64,000 bases of DNA, from contig JAGYXB010000195.1 of assembly GCA_022495005.1 (NCBI GenBank), forward strand, positions 124,001-188,000. The letters run 5' to 3'. The notes beneath the pieces were generated by a model. The model saw only the letters and a program-made list of their open reading frames with translations, was not told the origin of the DNA and did not search any database. Of this stretch, positions 1 to 13,600 are shown piece by piece; positions within the stretch are counted from its first letter, which is position 1, and the number at the start of each line of letters is the position of its first letter. A program made the position numbers and the translations under genes. The DNA comes from Rhyacophila brunnea (taxonomy: Eukaryota; Arthropoda; Insecta; Trichoptera; Rhyacophilidae).

Positions 1-374
1 GATGTCTAGTTTACTTTCGCTGTCCTTGGACATCATATTCTTGATTACCAGCAACGACACATGCAGATTTTTGAATTATAGGTAGGTACATACTTACCTA
101 AGTAATTAATTTATCCAAATATTTTTGCCAGACACTTGCGAGTTATGAAAATGTATTTTTAAATGTATCTGAAACCGTGGAATGGCAATATTGTCTATTG
201 AGGTAGAGATGGCATTTAAATTAGATTTAGTGGTGTATATTTTGTTAGTAAAGTATCCATAAAACACATTTCTTAAATGTTGGAGTAGTAAAGGTTGATG
301 AAAAATACTGTATAAAAAATGGGGCGGCATTTTGACGCAGCCTAGGGGCGGCATTTTATCTAGAGACGTCACTG
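1..374. mobile_element. Family A hAT-type MITE, one end only
   Basis: The right terminus GACGTCACTG lies at 365-374, preceded by the GGGGCGGCATTTT motifs found in the complete family A copies at 7800, 26309, 36397 and 39337. The other end lies outside the window. Confidence 0.8.
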
Positions 375-1621
375 TATTTAACAAATGCAAGTTGGTAAAC
401 TGCACAAATATTAACGTCGCTCAGTTGGCATTCCGAATTTTTGACACACGCAATGGCTGCCATATTTTGTGTCCATTTTGAATAATTAATTACCCGACTG
501 TTGTTATAAACAGAGGGTTGGAGCGAACCCTTTTTTGAGTTGCTTCACTCCGGGACCTAATACTTGCTCCAGCTCCGCTCCAGGGCTGCTCCTCTCCGGG
601 TAAAAAAATATTATAAATTATAATAGATTTAAGTTTTGTACTATTCCATTTGAGTCGTTTTTTGCGACCCGGGTTTCGCCTTTCGGCATTTTCAGGCACT
701 GTGAACATTCACCAAAAGGCAAATAAACACTGACTAACTCTAACTTATATAACAAATCAATACAATAAAGTAGATAAAAACCTACCTATTTTGACTTAAT
801 ATGTATCAGTTGTATCAATAATTCATCAGTAGGTTTTGAGTTATAATGGAAGGGTGTGATTACGATCCTCAATGAATGGATTATTGATCTCAATACTATA
901 CGCTCATTTAATTTATATACAACAGCTCACGGTGAACTGTGATTTTATTGAAAATAATTTACATAATCAATGACATTTCGCAGCTAGCGGGCGTGTAATA
1001 CGTTAATTTTGGCTTGACGCCGCTGTGCGGTGACAATGTTGTCTCTCAAATTTACACAATATATTGTATCCCTCTCAGAAACTGGTAGCGTGGCAGTTCA
1101 TATCCTGGGATAACTGTCTGAATATGACATATAATATGTATCACTTATTGGTTGAGCTTTTTAAGTTGACTATAATTATTTTAAGGGAAGATGAGGAGGT
1201 TGGATCTAGGGGTGGGGGCGATGGAACAGAGTGGCAGACACTGATCTTTGTGATGATGTATGATGGCTCCGTGGTCTGGTTTCAACTTTCGCTCGCGCGG
1301 TATAGTTGTTTTGGGTCACCCGGTTCGTACACCCCCGCACTTTGTGACACAGTTTTATGGATTATATGTGAGGGTGTATGAATGATGATGATACATTCTG
1401 AATGAGTCTGTATCTATTGAGTCAATCAGTTAAGCGACGGAAAGCTATAAGAAGCCCGCACACGCCCGCTGTCGAGATGCAACTGAAATTCTTTGTAACA
1501 CCGTCTCTCATCACCCGTAATTGCTTATTGATTGTCTGGTAACAATAACACTGGGGATTAGGAGGTGGGTGAGGAGATAAGGAGTGGAATTGGAACATAA
1601 ATAGCCCAACCACTTATTGTT
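375..1621. other. Intergenic, little recognised
   Basis: At 500-620 there is a GGAGCGGAGC-type block that recurs at 50095-50200, and at 665-760 a block that recurs at 3785-3880. Open frames here (such as 1064-1381) resemble no protein I know. No gene is supported. Confidence 0.5.
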
Positions 1622-1725
1622 TTTTTTTTAACAATTTTTTTTATTCAACGAATAATTCACAAGATTTAAGAATGTAACATTCTGTGTTTTCAAAATTATG
1701 TATGTTCACACATTGTATTGATTTT
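1622..1725. repeat. Family J end fragment
   Basis: This matches the terminal part of the complete element at 8891-9279 (CACAAGATTTAAGAATGTA and the following TTTTCAAAATTATGTATG). The tRNA-like core is missing. Confidence 0.7.
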
Positions 1726-2261
1726 GCAGGAATCGGGATTTAAAATACTTATCCTTAAGTCCCGGGAATTTAATTAATATTCTATCCGGGATCGCAACCC
1801 CTGCCTAAGTTATTGTTTTAGAGATATTTTTTCCTATAAATTGAATTGGTCTATAATATCCAGAATGTTGTTGTGTTGTGTTTTATCCTACGATAACATT
1901 ACAGTGTTTTTTCTTCTCCTATAATAATTATTAATACGTGTTATTAAAATCGCCAGTTTGCTAATGTGTTCATTAAACTGCCTCTATTATTGTCACCGTT
2001 AGTAATTTTTGTAAAAGTGTATAAATTTTAGTGATATATTATATATTTTTTACAAAATATTACACAAGGCATATTTAACAGTAAGTACCTAATTATTAAA
2101 AGAATTATTCCCCCTAATATTTTAAAGGTTAACTAACAATAATTTCCTAATACTGATTAGTCAACATTCAGTACTGTGATAGCAAACGGTTATAACTGCT
2201 GTTTACACAATTTTACAGGAGAGCAAAAACAAAGTTTTGAAATCAGTCTGACAAGACGCTG

Positions 2262-2446
2262 CCTGATTTCCAGGCTGTTCTATGTCACTTTCAGTAAAAT
2301 GTTCAGGAGAGCAATTTGAAAGTTCACATTGAAATAATAAATTGTACCACCAATATATATATCGCTCTCTGATTCCCAGGTTGTTCTATGTAATTTTCTG
2401 TAAAATTCTCAGGAGAGCAATTTGATAGTTCACATTGAAATGATTG
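2262..2446. repeat. Two-copy direct repeat of about 78 bp
   Basis: Units at about 2262-2340 and 2368-2446 share GTTCTATGT, CAGGAGAGCAATTTGA and GTTCACATTGAAAT, at a spacing of about 106 bp. The rest of 1726-3000 is AT-rich with nothing I recognise. Confidence 0.7.
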
Positions 2447-3169
2447 CACAACCTAGATATCTTAAAAACTGTGTTCTGCATATAAAAGAATAACTAATTT
2501 TCTTGATTATCGACAAATGCGTTCATAATTATTATATTCTGACTAATTGGTTAAACAGAGTTCTGGAAATAGTACAAAATGGCATTCAAAAGTCATTTTT
2601 CTTAAAAATGTGGGAAAGAACAACCTGGAAATCAAGCAGCGAAGAGTTAGTTATTTTGAAGTATTTTATACCAAAATAAGCGGAATTATTACCATCTCAG
2701 CACAAATCTCAGACCATTTCTTTTTAAAAAAATTATGTTTTATTTATATTGCATTTTAAGCAGATATATCTTTTTGTCATATCAACTTTTTTCACATTTC
2801 GTCAGATGCAGATATTTTTTAACATTCATTACATTGTCACAAATAAACTATATTATTATTATAGAAGAAAACTTAAAAAGTGAAAAAAAACTGCAGTTAT
2901 AACTGTCTGTCATCACAGTACCGCATTTCAATATTTTGTTGAAAATGTATATTTGAATTTTAAGCGTAAATATTTGGTTTTATTGTTAAAATATCCATTT
3001 TTATTATCAACTTAACCCATCAGCATTTATTAGTGTCTGCTAAGTGCGTGCAGCGGCACACCAGTGTGCTGCCAGAGGTTTCAGGTGTGCCGTGAAAGAA
3101 GAAATCTGTGAATCTGTCGTAATTTGTTTCACGCTCTATTATTTTTAGTGTTGGTAAAAAGTGCACACT

Positions 3170-3390
3170 AAAGTATATTACGTGTCCGGAAACTTGTACG
3201 TATGCTGTTCGCCGCATCGCACTTCACCGTAAAATGTTGTATCGGAAATATGGTCGTATATTAAAGACCGTCCAACCTCTTTGGGTCGTATAGTACTGAG
3301 ATAAATTTTGATAATAGCCGATATATCTAATTTAGTATTTGTTAGGTTAGGTTTTCATTCTTGAATTCATGAATTTCGCCAAAATCAGCT
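3170..3390. repeat. Family C repeat, partial
   Basis: Shares GGAAACTTGTACGTATG, CTTTGGGTCGTATAGTACTG and the TTAGGTTAGG segment with copies at 12060-12447 and 55778-56320. No coding capacity; class unknown. Confidence 0.65.
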
Positions 3391-3408
3391 ATGAAATTTG
3401 AATTAATG

Positions 3409-3775
3409 TCATCTTCTTCTTCTTCTTCTTCCACGGCGCTACATCCCGGGGTGAGATTTGGCCTCCTCCACAACCGCTCTCCACTCACTCCGATCTCTCG
3501 CCACACTTCTCCAGTTACCGGGTCTTCCTATATGAAACCAGTCCACTTCTACGGCGTCAGCCCATCTCCTTCTTGGACGGCCTCTGGGTCTCTTCCGTTG
3601 GGGTAGCCACTTCGTCATGATCCTTGGCGCTCTAACTTCAGGCATTCTCTCCACATATCCCGCCCATCGTAGTCTTTGGGACTTACAGTATCTTATGATT
3701 GTTTGCTGTTCAATCAGCTCTTCCAACTCGTGGTTCATTTTTATTCTGTAGTTCCCATTTTCCAACGTGGGTCCA
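3409..3775 (-). pseudogene. LINE reverse-transcriptase ORF, C-terminal fragment
   Basis: The frame at 3765-3439 encodes a tail typical of LINE ORF2 proteins: RLRWAGYVERM, then a basic RGRPRRRWAD block and ARDRSEWR near the end. Only the last hundred or so residues remain, with no catalytic motifs, so it is a 5'-truncated retrotransposon tail. It ends in a TCT/AGA microsatellite at 3409-3431. The clade is uncertain. Confidence 0.8.
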
Positions 3776-3969
3776 AAGATTTTAGTTTTTTGTATTTTGC
3801 GTCACCAAAGGCAAACACACACTGACCGAGTGTACACGACGCCTGAAGATCCCGAAAGGCGAAACCCGAATCAAATTAAATGAAATAGTACAGAGCTTGA
3901 ATCCATTAGAATTTAAATTCAAATTCCATCAAGTACCTTCGGTCGAAAGTATTAATAGCATTTGTTTTC

Positions 3970-4434
3970 GTTGAAATAAAACCACAATGTGTAGATAGTG
4001 TTAGTTTTTAAAATTCAATTAAGCCCTGCCTAATCCTAGCCATAATAGATGACAGTCAAAAAATACTCGTCTGTCTTTAAAATATATAAAATTATGCAAT
4101 TCAACCATACATAGCTTTGAATGTTTTATATATAGAATAATATGAATTTAAAAAATGAACCAACAATAATATGTGTAATAAATGTGTTCTTAACCCAACG
4201 AAAATTAATAAGTATACATGAAAAGGTGTGTACAATTTTGTCGTATCACCCAAAATATATACCGAAACTAATATGGTTTGGTTTAGGCAGGGTTTAATTG
4301 AATTTTAAAAACTAACCAACACCACCTGTAAATAATTGTGGTCTCAATTCAATAAACACAAATACGTATGAATAACAAAGTTTAATGTGCACTATTTATG
4401 GCGTATCTTAACAGCCTATCTCCACCCTTCGCCA
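3970..4434. mobile_element. Family D element, left end missing
   Basis: The right terminus TTCGCCACTG ends at 4434. Interior blocks (GGTTTAGGCAGGGTTTAATT, GTGCACTATTTATGGCG) match complete copies at 6852-7372 and 57100-57594. It lies directly before nvd exon 1. Confidence 0.75.
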
Positions 4435-4480
4435 CTGCTCCATACGAGTGAGTTATTTAATATTTTTATTTTGTTCTCAG

Positions 4481-4670
4481 GCTGGACACCATGGCATGTC
4501 AAGGCCTGTCCTGCACCGTTACAGAGAAGCAGATCGCTGCAGAGATCGATGACTTGTTGAATTATTTGTCAACTGTGATCACAGTAAAAGTGTTTGCCAT
4601 CGCTGCTGCGGTGCTGATAATTTCGATATATATCTACTTCAAAATAATCGTGCCTTTCAACTATAAACTC
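4481..4670 (+). CDS. nvd: nvd coding exon 1 (leader plus residues 1-60)
   Basis: A pyrimidine tract and CAG acceptor end at 4480, so 4481-4490 is 5' UTR spliced from an unseen upstream exon. The ATG at 4491 sits in a strong start context (ACACCATGG). Residues 29-54 are an uninterrupted hydrophobic stretch, fitting a single membrane anchor. The donor GTAAGT begins at 4671, phase 0. Repeat family D ends only about 45 bp before the acceptor. Confidence 0.9.
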
Positions 4671-7600
4671 GTAAGTTAAAAATATTATATTCTAACCTAA
4701 AAATTTTCTTTTCTCGAGGTTCATTTGTAAACCATATAAAAACTAAAACAGCGATTCCAAATACAAACACAAGTTTTGTTTTTTATTAAGGTCTTTACTA
4801 TTTTTTTTATTGAATGAATTGTTCACAAGATTTAAGAATGTTACATTCTAATTATTGAGCATACATAATTTTGAAAACACTTCTGAGAAAATGTATTATA
4901 ACCAATAGAAAAAATCTTTTTGAAAAAAGTAAGGATCGAACCTGCATCTCTCGGGTATCGCGCCCACGCACGTAGACTACTGTGCTAAAGGAGTCATACT
5001 TAATTGCGACAAATGGCTTTGAATACTCACTGAAACGCTTGTGAAGTACGAAAAAACAAGCTTCATAATCATAATAGTAATAATAAAACACGCGCGTACT
5101 CGAGGGTGTGGCGATCGCTCGCACCACGCCACGAGTGCAAGTGGACAGCTCAATGAGGTCACCCGTACCTGGAATGCGCGCGAATAAAATCGCTCCATTT
5201 GTACAAGGCCACAGTTAAATCCAGATTCAAATTCGGACGATAATAATCGCAGAACAGATAATAAATAGAATTCCGATAGGCTATATTCAATACACTACAT
5301 TTTGATGCAGGGTTTTGAATGTGTGAGTGTCCTACGAAAATGGAACACGCATTTTGCACGTACACGCTATTGCATAAAAAATATTAAATGAGCGTCAATG
5401 CATAAACGGAGAGCAGTCATCAGCATTCGACGTATAACGTATTCTGGACACGTGTTTAAGTTTATCCCGGTTATTCCTTACACGAGATCGGTTACTTTTA
5501 TTTGTTTCTTTATTAAACACTACAACAGGCCGTTAAGCCCAATAATAGTGGTAAAACTCCCACGCTTGAGGAACTTACATATTAGATTGTGTAAATATAT
5601 TTTGACCTCACCGGGAATCGAACCCAGAACTCCGGGATGGAAGGCCAGCGCCTTATTCTGAGTTCGCTGATAATAATATTATAATAGATGCATGCACGAA
5701 CTTGGGTGATACTGAGGCATGTAAATTAATCATGGCTCACTCTTGGCAGGGAATATCAGGCTTCATGAACGACTCCATCTCGTCTAGACGATTCTTCAAG
5801 CGAGACATGATGCGCATGAGCACCAACCTGAGGAGAACCGGCACCAAGCTTCCACCGCCCTACCCCAACGGATGGTACGGCGTCATAGCATCAGAAAATC
5901 TACCGGCTGGAACCGTGAAGAAAATCCAATGCTTCGGTAAGTATTTATTACCTACTCCACTCTCATATCAGAGGATCGTGAGTAATCTCATATTAGTAAC
6001 GAAGAAATGAAATATTTTCTCTTTCATTATCTCAGAAAATAAATTGACGTTTAGAAGTTATACTTCTTTGGCGTAACACAACAAGATAAGCCGTTACCTG
6101 AGTCTATTAATATTACAGTGGATTAGGTGGATGAAAACGTACGCGATTCATCTGTGTCTCATATAGCACATGATAATTGTAATTTAATTATTGTATTGGA
6201 ACAAAACTTATCTTTGCCAAACAGCGGTTTTAATCGATTCAGAAGTGCCCATGATAAATTAATAAAAAATTATATTTTAATATATTTTTGAATTGTTTAC
6301 CAACTCAACATTCACAAAATTTATTTATTTATTGATATATAATTTCACTCATAAATAATAATTACTTAAATATAGCCTCAATACACAATTTTTACATTAT
6401 AATTTTACTTTACAATCCAATATAAATAAAAGTTTTATGAATATAAATTAACAGTGTAGAATGTTAGTCTCCAGAAATTTGTTTATAAACATATATATTT
6501 ATTATGACACAATATTGGTTATGTTGTTGTGCTGAATCGTGCTGTTAACACAGTGTTTTTTTGTAAACACGTGCTGTTTACTTGGTTGTATTGAACGACT
6601 AACTAAATGATACCATGCGCATGCGCATGTGCCCTTGAGACCGAAATGAATATAATCATAATAATAAATTATGTCTTGCATCGGCCACACGCCAAAAATT
6701 TCTCAAACGCGCCAAAAGACGTATAACTTCAAAAAATAGGCGAGTTACGAAGGTGGCGTCGATTTGGTTTACAAATTAATAATATTGTATTCATTCATTG
6801 CTGCCAATTCACTTACTTAACCCCGTTACGCCTCAGTATTGGGGTATAGGGCAGTGGCGAAGGGTGAAGATAGGCTGTAAGGATCCAACATAAATAGTGC
6901 ACACTAAACTTTGTCAGTCGAACGTATTTGTTTTTATTGAACTAAGACTACAATGTGTAGGTGTAGACAGTGTTTGTTAGTTTTTTAAAATTCAATTAAA
7001 CAATGCCTAATCCGAGCCATTGTTGATAATAGTAATCTAAAAGTATATCTAAAATTATGTCTTACACTTAAAGATAAAGATAGATATTTTAAAGATATTT
7101 TTTATCAATTATGGTTTGATGAAGACAGCTATGTATTCTTAATTCAATGAAGACAAATAATTATTATGACTGAAAAGGTGTGCACTATTTTTGTAGAGTC
7201 GCCCATATCATATAATATAAAGTAGTAGGTATGGGTTGGTTAGGCAGGGTTAAATTGCTTTTTAAAAACTAAACAATATCACCATATGCAATGTGTCTAT
7301 GATTGACAAAGTTTTGTGTGCACTATTAATTTGTGTCGGATCTTAACAGCCTACCTTCACCCCTCGCCACTGAACTGAACTATATATACTACAGGGATTT
7401 GTTTTTAAACGTTATATATATTTTACAGGAGAGTGCATAGCAGTGTTCAGAACGGAGAGTGGTGTAGTGAAGGGGTTGGATCCCTATTGTCCCCATCTTG
7501 GTGCAAATATGGCTGACGGGGGTACAGTCGCTGGGGACTGTCTGCAGTGTCCCTTCCACGCGTGGAGGTTCAACGGGGACACCGGAAATTGCGTTTCCAT

Positions 7601-10600
7601 ACCGGATATTGAAACAGGTGAGGATAAATACCACTAACTCAACAACGTTGTTGAAATCCTTCTCACTATTTAATAAATATAGGTATATATATTATTATTT
7701 TTATTAGACTATGTCTGATCCTAATATGATCATATTGGCCCCCACAGCGTATAGGTTTTTATTAACAGAGTTTTTGTTTCTACGAGAGATGGATATTAGC
7801 AGTGATGTCCCTAGACAAAATGCCGCCCCATATTTTATACAGTATTTTTTATCATCCTTTTATGACTAAAATATTTAAGAAATGTATTGTATAGATACCT
7901 ACATTACCGACAAAATATATAAGTACTAATAAATCTAATTTCATTTATTAATTAAATAAAATTTTTAAAATATTAATTCAGATACATTTAAAAATACACC
8001 TGACAACTTTCAAAACTCGCGAATGACCGGCGAAAATATTTGAATAAATTTTAAATTAGGCAAGTATGTATCTACCTATAGGTAATATAGGTAATTCAAA
8101 AATCAACACGCGTCATTGCTGGTCATCAAAGACAAAAAAATACAGCCCTGTTGAACCTTGTGTGTTAATCAATAAATTTTCTTTTCAACCAGTGAGCTGA
8201 TTTTTTTAATGCAAAGATATTTCCGTTATTAGGTACTAAGTTTAGGTAGCTATTTCTATATACTTATACTTAATGATTTTTCTCGATTTGCCGCCCTTCG
8301 AGTAACTGCCACCCCCAAGCGACGCTCAATCTGCCTACCCTCACTGGATATTAGCCACTTGCTCAACCTATTAGGTCCATACTCTGACTTCAAACACAAA
8401 TTGAAAAACAATATGTATTTACCAGACCTAAAATTCGTTCCCACGACATTATAAGCCGGCGCTTAAACTGCTCGGTCATCGTGACACTTTTAGCACTTTG
8501 TCGAAGTGACATATGAGGCCCAATTAAAGTATACAAGTGAAACAGTAGTGCAGTTAGTAATAGAAATTAAACAATCACAAACATCTAGACTTTGAGGAAA
8601 TCGCGTAAATATATTGTGACCTCACCGGGTATCGAACACGAAGATCCCGGATGAAAGGCTACCGCCTGCGCACCAGGCTACTGGGGTCTTGGCGCTCTCC
8701 AGGAAACGTCTATACTTCCATGGTCGGTCCTAGAAATTGCAAGGCCTCTGGCTTCTAGATGCGTGAATAACGAGCCCATGATGAATATTTGCAAGTACGT
8801 CTTCATCTAGTATTGGATCGACTCCGTCTGATGATGATAAACCGTGGGGAGAGATTACTAATAGTACAATTATTTTGAATTTAGTAATTATTTTATTCAA
8901 ACGAATAATTCACAAGATTTAAGAATGTACCATTCTAATAATTGTACATTCATAATTTAAAAAAAACACTTCTGAGAACATTTATTATAACCAATAGAAA
9001 AAATCTTTTTAAAAAAGTAAGACACCCGGCAGAAATCGAACCTGCATCTCTTGGGTTTACGCCCCGTCCGCGCATTGTTCACTATGCTACTATGTGACAT
9101 ACTAATTACGACAAATTTTAGCTATTGGCCCCTATAATACCTGCTCATCAGAGCTCTTCCAAATCAAGCTACTATTAATCGGCAATTGGTTTTTGTTTAT
9201 TAAATCAAAGTAGGTACCTACTTCTTTAATTAATAACCGGTACATTCTTAAATCTTGTGAATTATTCGTTTGAATAAAAGAAATAGTTAATTAAAAATTA
9301 TTAGCAAGGTCGAGTAAGTTACAACATAAAATATTGGAGAGATCCGTGACGTCGGTTAGTAATTAAAGTTGTAGGTACCTACTTTGATTTAATAAACAAA
9401 AACCGATTGCCAGTAAAAGGTTGATTTGGAAGAACGCTGATGAGAAGGTATTATAGGGGCCAATAGTTAAAATTTATCGTAATTAGTATGTCACCTAGTA
9501 GCATAATGGTGGACAATGCGCACAGGGTGTAAACCCAAGAGATGCAGGTTCGATTCCTGCCGGGTGTCTTACTTTTTTCAAAAAGATTTTTCGATTGGTA
9601 ATAATATATTTGCTCAGAAGTGTTTTTCAAAATTATGTATGTACTGTGACACCCCCGTATGGTCCCCATTTGGGGATGTCTTTGTGTATCTGGAGACGCC
9701 CGAATCGGTATCAAAGCCAACAAATAATAAAGCGCTGATTACGAAAATAAATAATGTTAAAAGTCGGCCGGCAACATTGTCTTTGACCGTTGGAGATATG
9801 CAACGTCGCCCAAGAAAAAAAACCGTTGGGAATGATTTTTTCAAGATGGCGCGGAGATCGCGACAAGCAGCAAAATCGCGAACGCGTACATTTCGCCCTC
9901 CGTAGAATTAAATTATTAAAAAATGTAACCATATAGTATAATAAACGTAAATAAACTCGCCGTTTTCCATCACAATTCCGGTGTGTCAATTATCCACCTC
10001 CAAATCCCAAACCCAGACAAAAAAAAACCATAACTAAAAAATAAAGTGACAGTTGAGAGAATCTCTTACCAAAATGGAGGGGAGTGATAAGTGGCCCCAA
10101 TCAACGTGGGACTACGCTTCTTGATTTTGATCGTCTGGAATCAAGAAGCAGGTGAAATTTCTTTCACCCGGACACACCCTGAGATCCAAACACCGGAATA
10201 GGAAACGGCGAGGAAGAAACATCCAGAGGCTTGCCTCTGGTGGCGCTCAACAAAAGTATAATAATAAGCAGTAGAAAGAGGATGCTGCCAAAGCCAAGCC
10301 AGTGAAGAAAAGAGCAGAAACACCCGGATTGCGAAGTCATGGCCCCCGATGTACTCCCGACCAACTGCATCCGCCAGCGAACTTGGCCCACGGACGAGTG
10401 TATCGGGCAAGACCCTGGCTCCAACGAGGGAAAACGGCATCAAATGCCCTGCATCATCAGCCGCTTGAGCCCCCTTCGACAACAGCAGCGTGTCTGTGAG
10501 CCTTGCAATCAGCCCTGGCCCAGATGCACCATGATGAAGAGAGCTACAAAGCGGCCTTCTTCAGCTGAGCAAAGCAGCCTCCATCAGCGGATAGCAGCCA

Positions 10601-13600
10601 AGCAGCATCCTCAGCCATTAGCATCATAGATTAGTTAGTTTTAAGTGTTTTGTGTTTGGAAGCGATGTATAATAAGTTATTTTAGTGCTCGAAGTGGAAA
10701 ATTTTACAACCCGGAGCGGTTGTATGAGGCAGAATGGCGTTCCGGTCCATTTCGGGCCCTGATATATTTTTTAAATTATTTTTATAAACTTTAAAGCCAT
10801 TTAAGTATTAAATTAAGTTTTCTGCATATTATATTAGTATAATATCAGTGTAGTGCGTGTAATTCGATAGCCGCGGTAGGGCAAGCGAGCAAAAAAGGGG
10901 GTCGAGTAATGCGCCGGTATGCATTTTCGCGAGGGATCGACTGATTTTCTGACGGTCGCTGTTGGGAAGGCTGGGTGCGACGTCCTCTCTCAGCATCCGC
11001 CCGTACGGTAGATATGGGGAGCCGCGAACCACTACGCCCACAAAGCGGCGTAGTGCTGCATCCGAAACTCTCCGGTTGCCGACGGTCCGAGGGTGTTGAG
11101 AGGGCTGGGCGCGACGCCCTCCTCTCTCAGCAGCTTTACGGTAGGCCTGGGAACCGCGAACCACTATGCTACAGTGCTGCATCCGAGTCTCTCCAGCCGC
11201 CGACGTACCGGGAGGGCTTCGATCCTTCAACGTCTAGAAATGCAACCCCCCCTTATCAAGCCGCCGCACTGTCCAGTTACACACGCTATCGTAATCAGCC
11301 CTTAGTTGGCCCGATCCCCATTCGGGCCTTTCCGGAGAGGTGCGCTTGTGACACCCTCGTATGGTCCCCATTTGGGGATGTCTTTGTGTATCTGGAGACG
11401 CCCGAATCGGTATCAAAGCCAACAAATAATAAAGCGCTGATTACGAAAATAAATAATGTTAAAAGTCGGCCGGCAACATTGTCTTTGACCGTTGGAGATA
11501 TGCAACGTCGCCCAAGAAAAAAAACCATTGGGAATGATTTTTCAAGATGGCGCGCAGATCGCGACAAGCAGCAAAATCGCGAACGCGTACATTTCGCCCT
11601 CCGTAGAATAAATTATTAAAAATGTAACCATATAGTATAATAAACGTAAATAAACTCGCCGTTTTCCATCACAATTCCGGTGTGTCAATTATCCACCTCC
11701 AAATCCCAAACCCAGACAAAAAAAACCATAACTAAAAAATAAAGTGACAGTTGAGAGAATCTCTTACCAAAATGGAGGGGAGTGATAGTACCTATTTACA
11801 ATTATTATTTTGATCCTTCCAGTTCCTGCTGGTGCTTACGTCCGACCCTGGCACGTCTGCGAGGTGGATGACATGGTGTTTATCTGGCACCACTGCGAAG
11901 GTGGTCCTCCGCAATGGGAGATTCCTCACTGCAAGGAGATAAACGACAAAAAAATGCACTACATGGGCAAAAATGATCTCCTTGTCGCATGTCATATACA
12001 GGTATGTAGATATCTTTGTAGACAGAAAATAAACAATGTGTATTTTGGTTACAAATGTAAATTGTACGTAAAACATTTCACCGTGGCACAGTTTGCCGTG
12101 AGCTTTCTTATCGGAAAGAGATACGGTCTCCAATTTTATTAGATTCAATATGAACATTAATTCAATTTTCATAGCTGATTTTGGCTAAATTCATGAATTC
12201 AAAAATGAAAACCTAACCCAACCTAACAAATAATCCAGTATATCGGCTATTTTTAAAATTTGTTTGCTGCTGGCTTCCCGTAAAGTGTAAACCGACAAGA
12301 ACCGTGTTTTGTTTAGACATGAATTTTAAGTCAGTACTATACGACCCAAACAGGTTGCACGGTCTTTAATATACGGCCATATATTTCCGATACAACATTT
12401 CACGGTGAAGTGTGATACGGCAAACTGTATAATATGTACATGTTTCCGGACACGGTGTATTTTAAGGCGGTACATCATTGGCGAAGGGTGGAGGTAGGAT
12501 GTGGAGATCTAACATAAATAGGGCACACGAAACTTTGTCAGTCAAACTTAATTATTGTTTTCATTAACCTAAGAATACGGATTACAAATGACTTTTAAAA
12601 ATCGATTAAGCCGTGCCTAAAGGAAACTATAAAAGATAAAAAATCTTCTATATAATATTATGGTTTAGTTTAGGCAGACTTTAATTGAATTTTAAAGAAC
12701 AAAGAAATGTATACGTATGGTATATAAACAAAGCAACCGACATCAAACCAGATTGCAAACCGCCATTTTGTTTCCGGGACTGGCAACAATAGAAGACAAT
12801 AATGAACTTGTTGACCACCTGCCAAGATCACCCCCGATCAATTTTGAGTCGTTCCCTGGAGTCGTGACCGAAATGGAACAATTCCTATTTTTTGGATACG
12901 ATCGTGTCGAAGATTACCGAAAACGTACGAAAATATCCGAATTAAACTTGAGCTTCCAAGTGTGGCCACACGAGCGTGTCTTGTTTTGCGTTTGATATAA
13001 CAACACAAAGTTGTCGTTTACACAATGAAGGCTTCCTGACTTTATTAATTATTTTAACATATTACATTAATAATACAAAACAAAAATAATATCCCAGTGA
13101 CTCCTTACCTACTAAATTTCATTTGTTGCTTTACATTTTATTATAATAAAATTGTTCACACTAGCAACTGAGCCAATGAAATCAAGTGTCAACCTTGTGT
13201 CAACACGATTGAATTGGTAGCTGAATCGTTCCATGTAGGTAATCGCTATTTAAAGTTGACGATTGTTCACGTCGTCTGCGACATTGCTGGTGACTCCTTC
13301 TATCTAAAGTCCATAATCTTTGGGTTACTAGATTTAATTTAAGTTTTAGTATTTGTTAATTTAGAGCAGTGCTCCGCAACCGGTGTGCCGTGAAACGATG
13401 CTAGGTATGCCGCGGTGCAATAGCCAAATTGGCGTACATGGCTGGTAATATATTTGAGCACCTGCATGAACTTAATAAAACAATGCAAGGTCAGAATGAA
13501 AATATATTGACGTGCTCTGATAAATTAGCAGAATTCAAAAATAAACTCGAATTTTGCCAGAAGGATTTAAGACAGGGATCTCTACAAATGTTCCAAAGGA

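Larger units (their letters stand above)
9645..11787 (+). mobile_element. Young non-autonomous LTR retrotransposon
   Basis: Two LTRs, 9645-10089 and 11347-11787, begin TGTGACACC and end GAGTGATA. They are flanked by 4-bp TSDs GTAC (9641-9644 and 11788-11791). By eye the LTRs differ at about three substitutions and four single-base indels. A primer-binding-like site (TGGCCCCAATCAACGTGGG, similar to the tRNA-Lys site of gypsy elements) starts at 10092. A purine-rich GGAGAGG at 11334-11340 precedes the right LTR. The 1,257-bp interior has no gag or pol and so depends on a partner element. The 4-bp TSD suggests the Ty3/gypsy class. Confidence 0.9.

Noticed and set aside
3391..3606. Serine-rich 71-codon + strand frame
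   Set aside because: It is the antisense shadow of the LINE fragment plus a TCT microsatellite.
10339..10629. Overlapping open frames on both strands (10141-10629)
   Set aside because: These lie in the non-coding interior of the LTR element and show no recognisable protein feature.
10975..11619. 214-codon open frame on the + strand
   Set aside because: It runs from the LTR element's interior into the right LTR, has no gag, pol or other motif, and overlaps the internal tandem duplication. It is an accident of a GC-rich repeat.
12717..12995. 92-codon open frame in nvd intron 4
   Set aside because: No recognisable domain or splice signals, and not needed for the nvd reading frame, which joins exon 4 to exon 5 directly.
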